Assembly (NCBI GenBank): GCA_041890515.1
Contig: JASDWX010000046.1
Location: 12,724-76,723 of the forward strand
DNA length: 64,000 bases
DNA from: Colwellia_A sp041890515
Lineage (GTDB): Bacteria; Pseudomonadota; Gammaproteobacteria; Enterobacterales; Alteromonadaceae
Direction: 5' to 3'
The notes under the pieces are model-generated. The model had not been told where the DNA came from. It made no database searches and worked only from the letters and a program-made list of their open reading frames with translations. Below are positions 33,601 through 42,700 of the stretch, in pieces (position 1 is the first letter of the stretch; each line of letters begins with the position of its first letter). Both the position numbers and the translations under genes were made by a program.

Positions 33601-34735
33601 TACTTCTATTTTAGGTGATTTAACTGTAGAGGGTACTATCATTAATGCGACAGACTCAGCGAATACTGATTGGCAACCCATCAACACAATGGAAAAAGAG
33701 CTTGTTGCAAGTTACAACGAAGTAGGGGTAATAAGTATTAACATAAAAGATACGGATTACTTAGGTAATGAGATTAATACGTTGGACTTTATAGATGTTG
33801 GCCGTTTTTACCCGAGTTACTTTGATGTATCGATTACACATAACTCATTTGAAAACACCGGCACTACAGGCGCTACAGATTTTACTTATATTGGTCAGCC
33901 TTTTGGTTATTCATATGCGCCAATATTAACCATTACAGCAAAAAATGCTTTAGGGGTTAAAACACAAAATTATACGGAAACATCATTCCAAAAATTAACA
34001 GCCGCTAACATTACCAGAACATTCCCTTTAGCAGATACTGTAGTTAATGGTATTGATAATGCAACTAAAATGGTTGTAGAAGCTACAACATCAACGGGTG
34101 ATTTGAGCAAGTTGTCAAACGGCGTAATGGATTATAGCTTCTCTGCTTCGGATACCTTTACCTATATCAAAGATAGTAATTCAGAAGTATCTGAGTTTAC
34201 GGTGAGCTACGATATACTCATTAATAGCATTACTGATTCTGATAGTGTGGGTATAAATGTTGATACAACTCTTCCGTTAACGTTACAACCAACGGGAGGC
34301 TTTCAGCGTTTTGGCCGCTTAGTACTCGAAAACAGTTTTGGGTCAGAAACATCAGCATTAATTCAGTCTTTTGAAGTTGAATTTCTCAATACCTCTGGGG
34401 ATTTTCAACGTAATTCAGATGATGATTTTTCAATAATCACAAATGTCGGTTCTAATTGGTCTTTTACTAACCCCACAAATGGCATAACCATTAGTGATCT
34501 TTTAATTAGTGGCAATGTGGGCAGTTTTACTGGCGGTCAATTTCGAAATATTGACTTGCTTAGTGGTGATAATCAAGGGGCTATAGATATTGAGTTCACC
34601 ACACCAACATGGTTGCAATATAACTGGTCAGGTAAAGTGAGTAATGTACATGATGAAAATACGAACGCAACAGCCACCTTTGGTGTTTATCGGGGTAATG
34701 ATCGAATTATTTCTTGGCGAGAAGTGGGCAATTAG
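30674..34735 (+). CDS. mshQ: MSHA biogenesis protein MshQ
   Basis: A 1353-residue exported protein, the last gene of the msh series. Signal peptide ending VYAAE; an N-terminal beta-helix-like segment (VRIYVEKLEIEKNVHIN; residues about 50-210); two LamG/concanavalin-like domains (about 225-440 with LTLSVWVNVANGHSQQEIFH, and 460-685 with GSIAFWYRSNDEW); then a Cys-rich linker and the large DUF6701 region running to the C-terminus (GRFYPSYFDVSIT onward). MshQ is presumed to be a large surface or tip-associated component; sugar binding through LamG is inference. AGGA lies about ten bases before the ATG. Confidence 0.88.
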   Translation: MLSRVISIFLCLTIFALPVYAAECLDIFPTLSQNYGPKLNLPDFKYSSENDGNKTGSNLALTSGQYRDVKVEGGSVYFTELNAEYRFKKIELKDGATAQFVPGDYWVKEFKFKDNSILTVNGSGTVRIYVEKLEIEKNVHINDANGQLIFISYKDIDDVDDALSFTGVMYADEEIKFDKNAIIRGSITAENVNLGNTLSETYQESSITDADFNGMCASAILPIVDYRFDECTYTGSGSEVIDQTGNYNAGINGIYESAVEAQINYSLDLSAPSYEDWLTVPSGVIDGLNDLTLSVWVNVANGHSQQEIFHALGSSTSDDEFEVYLSNESDVYVKVQNVGTILDGSITIANGMWHHILVTRTSDQVCLYVDNQFQDCDTGVGSGQLSVPSSNAIVIGQEQDSFGGLFDSGQSFEGLMDEFKIYDQVLSSTEITSLYTNEFANNNYDGTSRDAVRCNFEPIAKYNLEASTWSGSNSILDSSGSNFHASPVGNISSTLLDPISCQAVDIPNNNNLATRDAIDTGVDVNTLGDQGSIAFWYRSNDEWDGPSSAKVLFDASASSDAQFLMYIWPGGYLEFEASDPYGNRIERYTDQSSIAANTWVHIVVTWNAKSDDIKIYVNGVSNTVTPYLGNTLTQGLNLSLDTLYFGDNNSTTESELGGSADGSIDEINLFSHVLTQTEVNAIYAETPPCETIHHFEINHDAQGLTCIVEPLTIKACVDENCTGTMTTPTDIQIFANGVLKKTVTITGETETSFNHLVAETITLSSDQSYTCKNGSDTNCNISFANAGFLLDVNTGADVPSCESVDFEIKAVKLSDSGVSCAPAFTGSQDLNFIFSYSNPTSGTKSPLINNANMATSGQSQTRSIIFDATGKATLPVEYADAGILTFTLSENVSSGVSSATINKDFIPAKIVLTAYKLDNTLLNNVTPDVNPKQVAADSFKFNYSGQCNDNTETSNYIPQSSSAIALAVRHVLPSSITSILGDLTVEGTIINATDSANTDWQPINTMEKELVASYNEVGVISINIKDTDYLGNEINTLDFIDVGRFYPSYFDVSITHNSFENTGTTGATDFTYIGQPFGYSYAPILTITAKNALGVKTQNYTETSFQKLTAANITRTFPLADTVVNGIDNATKMVVEATTSTGDLSKLSNGVMDYSFSASDTFTYIKDSNSEVSEFTVSYDILINSITDSDSVGINVDTTLPLTLQPTGGFQRFGRLVLENSFGSETSALIQSFEVEFLNTSGDFQRNSDDDFSIITNVGSNWSFTNPTNGITISDLLISGNVGSFTGGQFRNIDLLSGDNQGAIDIEFTTPTWLQYNWSGKVSNVHDENTNATATFGVYRGNDRIISWREVGN

Positions 34736-34969
34736 TTCTTTTTTACTGAACATGCCTATTAATTATGACCTGCTGAATAAAAAATTGAAAAAAAGCACTA
34801 TTTTTTGACATTTTTTATGATTCAAATAACACAAAATTGAAACACTCAGGTATGATTAGCCCATATATTATTAATAAACTCAACCAAACACTATTTGATT
34901 AATGTAATGCTTTGTTGAGAGCAAAGGGGATTATCTCCCCGTCATAACATTTTAGGATATTTTGATCTT

Positions 34970-36013
34970 ATGTTTAAAAAATTACGCGGCATGTTTTCTA
35001 ATGATTTATCAATCGATTTAGGCACCGCAAATACCCTGATTTATGTCAAAGACCAAGGTATTGTATTGAATGAGCCTTCAGTCGTTGCTATTCGTCAAGA
35101 CCGATCTGGTGGTTCAAAAAGTGTCGCAGCTGTAGGCTCTGCAGCAAAACAGATGCTGGGCAGAACACCGGGTAATATTGAAGCTATTCGTCCGATGAAA
35201 GATGGTGTTATTGCCAACTTTTTTGTTACTGAAAAAATGCTTCAGTACTTTATTAAGCAAGTACACAGTAATAACTTCTTACGTCCAAGCCCTCGCGTAC
35301 TTGTGTGTGTGCCTTGTGGTTCAACCCAAGTAGAACGTCGTGCTATTCGTGAATCAGCGCTTGGTGCTGGTGCACGTGAAGTTTATCTTATTGATGAGCC
35401 AATGGCCGCGGCTATTGGTGCAGGCATGCCCGTTTCAGAAGCGACAGGTTCAATGGTGGTCGATATTGGTGGTGGTACAACCGAAGTGGGTATTATTTCA
35501 TTGAATGGTGTGGTTTATTCTTCTTCTGTTCGAATCGGTGGCGATAAGTTTGATGATGCTATTATCAACTACGTTCGTCGTAACTTTGGCAGTTTAATTG
35601 GTGAAGCAACCGCTGAACGAATCAAGCATGAAATTGGTTCTGCCTATCCAGGTGAAGACGTATTAGAAATTGAAGTACGTGGCCGTAATTTAGCCGAAGG
35701 TGTTCCACGAAGCTTTACGTTAAACAGTAATGAAATATTAGAAGCCTTACAAGAACCGTTAACCGGTATTGTTAGTGCTATTATGGTTGCTTTAGAGCAA
35801 GCTCCGCCAGAATTAGCGTCTGACATTTCAGAACGCGGCATGGTGCTTACTGGCGGCGGTGCGTTGTTAAGAGATTTAGACCGTTTATTAATGGAAGAAA
35901 CAGGGATCCCTGTAGTGGTTGCTGACGATCCATTAACATGTGTAGCGCTTGGTGGCGGTAAAGCGCTTGAAATGATTGATATGCATGGTGGCGACCTTTT
36001 TTCTTATGAGTAA
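34970..36013 (+). CDS. mreB: Rod shape-determining protein MreB
   Basis: A 347-residue bacterial actin that positions the elongasome. The ATPase motifs are visible: SIDLGTANTLIYV (phosphate 1), MVVDIGGGTTEVGIISL (phosphate 2) and MVLTGGGALLRDLD (adenosine). Length and sequence are standard. The 234 bases upstream contain a TTGACA at 34805-34810 that may be a -35. First of mreBCD. Confidence 0.97.
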   Translation: MFKKLRGMFSNDLSIDLGTANTLIYVKDQGIVLNEPSVVAIRQDRSGGSKSVAAVGSAAKQMLGRTPGNIEAIRPMKDGVIANFFVTEKMLQYFIKQVHSNNFLRPSPRVLVCVPCGSTQVERRAIRESALGAGAREVYLIDEPMAAAIGAGMPVSEATGSMVVDIGGGTTEVGIISLNGVVYSSSVRIGGDKFDDAIINYVRRNFGSLIGEATAERIKHEIGSAYPGEDVLEIEVRGRNLAEGVPRSFTLNSNEILEALQEPLTGIVSAIMVALEQAPPELASDISERGMVLTGGGALLRDLDRLLMEETGIPVVVADDPLTCVALGGGKALEMIDMHGGDLFSYE

Positions 36014-36073
36014 CTTCTCATACGAATAAGTTAACAGTTCAGCTTATTACTATTTGGTCATATATTGACGTTT

Positions 36074-36116
36074 GAAGTACGTATTGATTTTGGTTAACTC
36101 CGTACTTCTCTTTTCA
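36074..36116 (+). terminator. Attenuator-like hairpin between mreB and mreC
   Basis: GAAGTACG (36074-36081) and CGTACTTC (36101-36108) form a perfect eight-base stem with a 19-base loop followed by TCTTTTC. The T run is imperfect, so partial termination, keeping MreB more abundant than MreC/MreD, is more likely than a full stop (inference). Confidence 0.4.
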
Positions 36117-36173
36117 ATTGATTTAAATAGCCTATTGAAGCAGACCGTTCCCTAAATAATTTTTTAGGCTTTT

Positions 36174-37073
36174 ATGAATCCAATATTTAAACATGGCCCT
36201 TCTCCTCAGCACCGACTTTTTTTGGTGCTTTTTTGTTCTGTATCTTTGATTTTTTTCGACCATAAAATGAACAGCTTTGAACATGTTCGTGGCTTTTTGC
36301 AATCTATGGTAAGCCCATTGCAGTATTTAGCGACCACACCTAAACAGATGATGAATTGGGCAGCAGAAAACATTGTTACTCGCCGACAACTGATCAATGA
36401 AAATCAGCAATATAAAATTGCAGAATTAAGCTTTCATCAACAATTGTTGGCACTTGAAATAGTAAAAAAAGAAAATGAACGCCTACGTTTATTACTTGCT
36501 TCGCCGTTGCGTGGTGAAGTAAAAAAAATGGTTGCTGAAATATTGTCTGTAGATTCAGACCCATACAGTCATCAAGTGGTTATTAATCGTGGTAGTGATG
36601 ACGGCATATATGAAGGGCAGCCCGTATTAGACGACGAAGGTATTGTTGGACAAGTTTTACATGTGGGCATAAACAGCAGTCGTGTTATTTTAATTACCGA
36701 TGTTACTCATGCCGTACCGGTAAGGATCAGTCGTAATGGTGTACGTTTGGTCGCAACAGGTACCGGTCAAATAGATAAACTAACGCATAACTTTGTACCG
36801 CATAGTTCTGATATTCGTAGTGGAGATCTACTCGTAACGTCGGGTCTTGGCGATAAGTATCCTGAAGGATATCCGGTTTCAAGGGTTACAACTGTTGTAC
36901 AGAGCGACGCTAGTGCATTTGCTTTAGTACAAAGTGAACCGGTTGCTAAAATAGATCGGTTGCGTTATTTACTTTTATTATGGCCAGAAAAATCACCAGG
37001 AATTTTTGCGCCTTCAAAAAAAGCAGAAACACCAAATCAAAGAAAGCATAACCAAAGTGAAAAGAGGGGATGA
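36174..37073 (+). CDS. mreC: Rod shape-determining protein MreC
   Basis: A 299-residue bitopic protein: one transmembrane helix (LFLVLFCSVSLIFFDH), a coiled coil (about residues 70-108) and the periplasmic double beta-barrel domain (VAEILSVDSDPYSHQVVINRGSDDGIYEGQPV; LLVTSGLGDKYPEGYPV). It scaffolds PBP2 and RodA on MreB. It ends five bases before mreD. Confidence 0.94.
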   Translation: MNPIFKHGPSPQHRLFLVLFCSVSLIFFDHKMNSFEHVRGFLQSMVSPLQYLATTPKQMMNWAAENIVTRRQLINENQQYKIAELSFHQQLLALEIVKKENERLRLLLASPLRGEVKKMVAEILSVDSDPYSHQVVINRGSDDGIYEGQPVLDDEGIVGQVLHVGINSSRVILITDVTHAVPVRISRNGVRLVATGTGQIDKLTHNFVPHSSDIRSGDLLVTSGLGDKYPEGYPVSRVTTVVQSDASAFALVQSEPVAKIDRLRYLLLLWPEKSPGIFAPSKKAETPNQRKHNQSEKRG

Positions 37074-37077
37074 ATTA

Positions 37078-37557
37078 ATGTCGATTCGTAATATTCTCAT
37101 TATTATTTTTACTACGTTAATTGCGCTAGTAGCGACTATTATGCCATTACCACTAAGTGTTGACGTATTCCGTCCTGATTGGGTCTTAGTGGTTTTGGTC
37201 TATTGGTGTTTGGCATTACCTGCTCGAGTAAACGTTATTACTGCAGGTTTTGTTGGATTATTACTTGATGTATTACTCGGTTCTATTTTAGGCGTACATA
37301 CCTTCGCTATGGCCGTTTCTGTTTATATTGTTGCAGGTAATTATCAAAAAATTAGAAACTTTTCAGTTTGGCAACAATCTCTTATTGTAGGCGTTTTATC
37401 GGCTTTATATCATTTAATTGTTTTTTGGATGCAACGATTTTTAACGGATGCCGTATTTTTGCCCAGTTATTTATACCCGGTAATTACCACTATAATTCTT
37501 TGGCCTTGGGCATTTTTATTGTTAAGAAAAGTACGTCGTCATTTTCGTATTACATAA
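37078..37557 (+). CDS. mreD: Rod shape-determining protein MreD
   Basis: A 159-residue membrane protein with five or so helices (NILIIIFTTLIALVATIMPL; FRPDWVLVVLVYWCLALP; GFVGLLLDVLLGSILGVHTF). The start at 37078 follows AGAGGGG and comes right after mreC; the longer frame back to 37006 lies inside mreC. It completes the MreBCD elongasome module. Confidence 0.92.
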   Translation: MSIRNILIIIFTTLIALVATIMPLPLSVDVFRPDWVLVVLVYWCLALPARVNVITAGFVGLLLDVLLGSILGVHTFAMAVSVYIVAGNYQKIRNFSVWQQSLIVGVLSALYHLIVFWMQRFLTDAVFLPSYLYPVITTIILWPWAFLLLRKVRRHFRIT

Positions 37558-37593
37558 TCCCTATTTTTTACCTGTTAACTGAGTTACTTTTTT

Positions 37594-38211
37594 ATGAAAC
37601 CTGTTTTAATTTTAGCGTCACAATCCCCAAGAAGAAAAGAGTTACTCAGTCAATTAGGTTATCAGTTCCTAACGATTTCAGCTGATATTGATGAAAGCAT
37701 TATCGGCAACGAATCACCTTGCGATTATGTCTTACGTTTAGCGATTGAAAAAGCTAAAGTTGTTGCACAAAACCAATCGACCAACTCAATTGTACTGGGT
37801 TCTGATACGAGTGTTATTTTTGAACAACATATTCTTGGTAAACCTGAAACTATTGAAGATTGTTGTAAACAACTACTTATGTTGTCAAATAATACACACC
37901 AAGTGCTTACTGCAATTGCCGCGGTAAGAAATAATAAAATATATTCCGCTATAATCTCTACTGATGTCACGTTTAAAACGTTGTCTATTGAAGAAATTCA
38001 GCGGTATTGGCAGTCAGGTGAGCCGCAAGATAAAGCGGGCTCTTATGGCATTCAGGGTATTGGTGGACAATTTGTGACACAAATTAATGGTAGTTATTCT
38101 GCCGTCGTCGGTTTACCTTTATATGAAACAGCAAAATTATTGGCTGAGCTTGACTACCCTACACCGATCCAAGATCCGATAACGACCATTAACCACGGAG
38201 AAATTTTATGA
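37594..38211 (+). CDS. maf: Nucleoside triphosphate pyrophosphatase, Maf family (YhdE type)
   Basis: A 205-residue cytosolic enzyme hydrolysing dTTP/UTP and modified nucleotides to monophosphates. ILASQSPRRKELLSQLG is the Maf signature; LGSDTSVIF and DKAGSYGIQGIGGQFV carry the other active-site residues. The latter and the genomic position (mreD-maf-rng) point to the YhdE rather than the YceF subgroup. Its stop overlaps rng (ATGA). Confidence 0.92.
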   Translation: MKPVLILASQSPRRKELLSQLGYQFLTISADIDESIIGNESPCDYVLRLAIEKAKVVAQNQSTNSIVLGSDTSVIFEQHILGKPETIEDCCKQLLMLSNNTHQVLTAIAAVRNNKIYSAIISTDVTFKTLSIEEIQRYWQSGEPQDKAGSYGIQGIGGQFVTQINGSYSAVVGLPLYETAKLLAELDYPTPIQDPITTINHGEIL

Positions 38212-39674
38212 GTGGCGAATTACTGATTAATGTAACACCCAGTGAAACTCGTGTTGCTTTGATAGAGAACGGCGTATTACAAGAAGTGCATGTAGAACGT
38301 AAATCTCGTCGTGGTTTGGTCGGTAATATTTATTTAGGCAAAGTGATCAGGGTATTACCAGGAATGCAAGCCGCATTTATTGATATTAATTTAGAAAAAG
38401 CGGCATTTTTACATGCATCAGATATCAACACCAAACTGATGCTTAATAAAGGTGATTTACCTGCCGATCATGTACCTGACATAAGAGCTTTAGTTCATGA
38501 AGGGCAACAGATTGTTGTACAAGTAATTAAAGACCCTCTTGGTACAAAAGGAGCACGCTTAACAACAGATATTACTGTAGCCGCTCGTTATTTAGTGTTA
38601 ATGCCAAATGCAGACCATGCAGGTATTTCACAACGAATTGAAGATCCCAAAGAACGTAGTCGCCTTAAAGAGATTATTACTCCATACTGCAGTGAAGAAC
38701 ACGGGTTCATTGTACGCACAGCTGCAGAAGGTGCTGATGAAAAAGAGTTAAAACATGATGCCGAATTTTTGCGTCGTGTATGGAAAAAAGTCCAAGAGCG
38801 TAAACAAAGAAAGCAAATGAAAACGCCTATCTATCAAGATTTATCGCTAGCATTTCGTGTACTGCGTGATTTTGTTGGCATAGAACTAGAACGAATTCGT
38901 ATTGATTCAAAATTGACTTATGAACAGTTACTGGAGTTTACTGAAGAGTTTGTCCCTAATTTAACGCCTGTTTTAGAATGTTACCCAGGCGAAAGACCTA
39001 TCTTTGATTTGTTTGATGTTGAAAATGAAATACAGAGAAGTTTGCACAGAAGAATTGAATTAAAGTCAGGTGGTTATTTAATCATCGACCAAACAGAAGC
39101 CATGACCACCATTGATATTAATACCGGAGGCTTCGTTGGACATCGTAATCTAGAAGAAACTATATTTAATACAAATTTGGAAGCTACACAAGCTATTGCT
39201 CGCCAATTGAGACTCAGAAACTTAGGCGGCATTATTATCGTCGATTTTATTGATATGAATAGTAATGAACATCAAAAACGCGTGTTGCATAGTTTAGATG
39301 TTGCGATGACGAAAGATAATGTTAAACACAGCATCAGTAATTTCTCTAAACTGGGCTTAGTTGAAATGACCCGTAAACGTACTCGTGAGAGTTTAGAGCA
39401 TATACTTTGCGGTGAATGTTCTGTGTGTTCAGGTCGAGGGCATTTAAAAACAGTTGAAACCGTTTGTTTTGAAATATTACGAGAAATAGTGCGAGTAAAT
39501 AGAGCCTATGATTCAGATAAGTTTATTGTTTACGCTTCTTCTACGGTAAGTGAATCACTAATTAATGATGAATATCACCATCTTGCTGAGTTAGAAGTTT
39601 TTATAGGTAAGCAAATTAAAGTTCAGATAGAATCCATGTATAATCAAGAGCAGTTTGATGTGATTATGATGTAG
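38208..39674 (+). CDS. rng: Ribonuclease G
   Basis: A 488-residue endonuclease that matures the 5' end of 16S rRNA and trims some mRNAs. An S1 domain (about residues 38-120), the catalytic DNase I-like part with the magnesium aspartates in MTTIDINTGGFVG and IIIVDFIDM, and the zinc-link CGECSVCSGRGH near residue 400. The short C-terminus without a scaffold tail separates it from RNase E. It overlaps maf by four bases. Confidence 0.95.
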   Translation: MSGELLINVTPSETRVALIENGVLQEVHVERKSRRGLVGNIYLGKVIRVLPGMQAAFIDINLEKAAFLHASDINTKLMLNKGDLPADHVPDIRALVHEGQQIVVQVIKDPLGTKGARLTTDITVAARYLVLMPNADHAGISQRIEDPKERSRLKEIITPYCSEEHGFIVRTAAEGADEKELKHDAEFLRRVWKKVQERKQRKQMKTPIYQDLSLAFRVLRDFVGIELERIRIDSKLTYEQLLEFTEEFVPNLTPVLECYPGERPIFDLFDVENEIQRSLHRRIELKSGGYLIIDQTEAMTTIDINTGGFVGHRNLEETIFNTNLEATQAIARQLRLRNLGGIIIVDFIDMNSNEHQKRVLHSLDVAMTKDNVKHSISNFSKLGLVEMTRKRTRESLEHILCGECSVCSGRGHLKTVETVCFEILREIVRVNRAYDSDKFIVYASSTVSESLINDEYHHLAELEVFIGKQIKVQIESMYNQEQFDVIMM

Positions 39675-39789
39675 TGTGTGTATTTATTGTGCCTCTGTGA
39701 GCTTATATACGTAAACAGTTAAATAACAAAATAAAATGTTAACCAAAATAAATAATTAATCAAATAAGAGTGTGTAGTCAATTCGTTTT

Positions 39790-42700
39790 ATGAGTATTTC
39801 AGCTGTTTCGAATCGTTGGTTAAATCGACTGTATAAAGTATTAGCAATTTTGTTAGTACTTTTTGCAGTGCTGATCAGTGCGTTTCGTTTATTCCTTCCC
39901 TATGTTCATCATTTTCAGCAAGACTTTCAGTATTACCTCAATGAGACTTATGATAGTAATGTCACTATAGGTTCATTGAATATGGAATGGGCAACAGGCG
40001 GGCCAACATTAGTCGTTAAAAACGTTAACGTATTGGATACTGCAACTGCGAATGTATTTGTGGCGAGAATGGAACTATCAATTGATTTTTGGGGGAGCTT
40101 ACGACATCAAAAGTTGATCACTCAAGATATAACGTTGGCTGGCGCGCAAGTGGTTTTTGATAAAGCATTACTCGTGCAACAAGATAAAACTGAAGATGAC
40201 CGTTCGCTCATTACCAATATCAGCAATGTTTTTTTTACACAAATCAATCGTTTCTCACTAACAAAAAGTAAGATCACTCTGCAGGATGAGTCAAAAGAAC
40301 GCACCTTTGTCATTGACCAACTTTCTTGGGTAAATAGCGATAATCATCACCGAGCTACCGGAAGTATGCTTATTGATGGTTTAACGGCTAATAACATTAA
40401 ATTTAACCTTGATGCATCAGGAAAAGATCTCCGTGATTTAAGTGGTCAATTATACTTTGAAGCGAACAAACTGAATGTTACCCCTTGGCTTGGTTCAATT
40501 TTCGCGATAGAAAATGAAAAAACTTCCTCATCGGTAAACTTTAGTGCGTGGTACACTTTAAATAAAGGTAAAGCTAATAAGTTACAAATCGCATTGGGAG
40601 ATAATGAGGTTAGCTGGATGTTCAAAAATCAATTACAAAGTTTACGCTTAGACAAGGGTAATATACTCGTTGAAAATTTTGATGATGCAACCAATAGAGT
40701 AACCACAACTACCCCTCTCATATTTTACACGAATAATCAGGCATGGCAGCCTTTGACGGTTCATAATAAAAGAACAGCCACAGGTTATTTAACACACATT
40801 TCTTCGTTAGAACTATTTGGATTAGCAAATCTTTATCCATTATTTTCTGGGCACCCGGAAAGCCAAAAATTATTGAACAACCTAGCGCCGGTAGGTCAAA
40901 TTAGTGATGTTTATCTATTAAAAAATGGTGATGATATTAAAGCACACGCAAGGTTTTCAGAAGCCACTTCCTTTTTCAGTCAAGGAATCCCAGGGGTAGA
41001 AAATGTTAGCGGTGAGCTTAGCTTTAATAAACAACATTTGAATATTGCGCTTTTAGCCGAAAATGGACAACTGAACTTTGAAAAACATTTTCTATATCCG
41101 ATACCCTATCAATCAATAGTAGCGCAAGTTGATGTTGATTTTACAACCACTGACTTATCATTAAAAGTTAGTCACATTGAACTGAAATCAGAACAACTTC
41201 ACGCCACTGCAGAGTTAGAGATTAAATCGCTTGAAAATGAAGCGCTACATATGGCATTACTTGCCAATGTACATCGGGGTGATCTCAAGTTTGCTCATTA
41301 TTATTATCCACATTTACTTATGGGTGAAGATCTTGTCAACTATCTAAACTTGGCAATTATTGAAGGAAAAGTTGAGCAAGCAAAAGTGATTTTTAATGGG
41401 CCGTTAAACAAATTTCCATTTAATAATGATAATGATAATGGTATTTTTGTTGTAGATGCCGAATTGACGGAGAGCAAATTTCAATTTGATCCGAACTGGC
41501 CTGTGATCAATGATTTTGCTGCTCATTTAAATTTCACCAGTAACAGCATGTTAATTACGAGTCGAGGTGGTGATCTAACGGGTCTAAATGTTTCAGGCGT
41601 TAAAGTGGCGATTGATGATCTAGCCAGTGAACAAATACTGACAGTTGACGCGAACTTTAAAGATACTCAACCCATTGCGATAAGTAACTTAATGAACAAT
41701 AGTCCAATGATAGATACTGTTGGAGAAGTACTTAATCAGTTACAAGTCACTCAAAATATCTCAGGTAGCTTCGCGTTAAATTTGCCTTTGAATGATCTTG
41801 ATAGTGTTGTTGCTAGTGGGAAAGTTGAATTTAATAATAATCAAGCAACCTTGCAAACACCGAGTATGAATTTTACCGAAGTGAATGGCGAGCTTACTTA
41901 TGAAAATGATGTAATAAATACCGAAGGGTTAACGTTAAACTGGCGAGGAATGCCATTGGCATTAAAGGTGGTCGCTAATTATAACAACCCCGAATATTAT
42001 CAAACATTCATTAATCTTCAAGCCCAGTGGCCGGAATCACTTTGGAAAAAAGAGCTCCCGAAATCACTTGAAAATTATGGCAATGGACAGTTAGATTGGC
42101 AAGGTGATTTAATTCTTAAAAAACATCATCAAGGTGGTGTTTCTTATGACTTACTCATGGATTCAACCTTCGAGAAGCTAGCTTTTGAACTACCCACGCC
42201 CTATAAAAAATCAGTGGGAGAAACACTTAATGTTGCTGTGCACATTTCTGGTCAAGAAACCTCATCAATATTTGATGTGCAGCTAGGGGATGAACTGGGT
42301 TTTTATGGGGAGTTAAATCACAAAAAAGTTCAGTTTACTAAAGCACATTTGGTTTTGGGCGTTGAAAACTTGCTCGTGCCCTCTGAAGGTTTTCATATCA
42401 CTACAAATTTAGCTGAAGCTTCTGTCGATGAATGGCGGTATTTAGTTTTGAATATTCTCGATAGCATCGAGGAAGTATCAGGAGATATTCAAGATGAGAG
42501 CCTTGTCATTTTAACTGCTCCTAAACAGGTTAGCGGCGAGATTGGTAAGCTTGATGTCCTTGGACAATCGTTAACAGAGGTGTCTTTTAACTTATTAAAT
42601 CAAGATCAATGGTGGTTACTAGATTTACAAGCTAAAGAGGCCCGAACTAAAGCGAAGTTCTACCCTGACTGGCTTCAGGAAGGAATAGACATTGATGCAA

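Noticed and set aside
34805..34856. A defined mreB promoter (TTGACA with later TATGAT)
   Set aside because: The two boxes are about 40 bases apart and no well-placed partner exists for either, so I list only the -35-like box as a remark.
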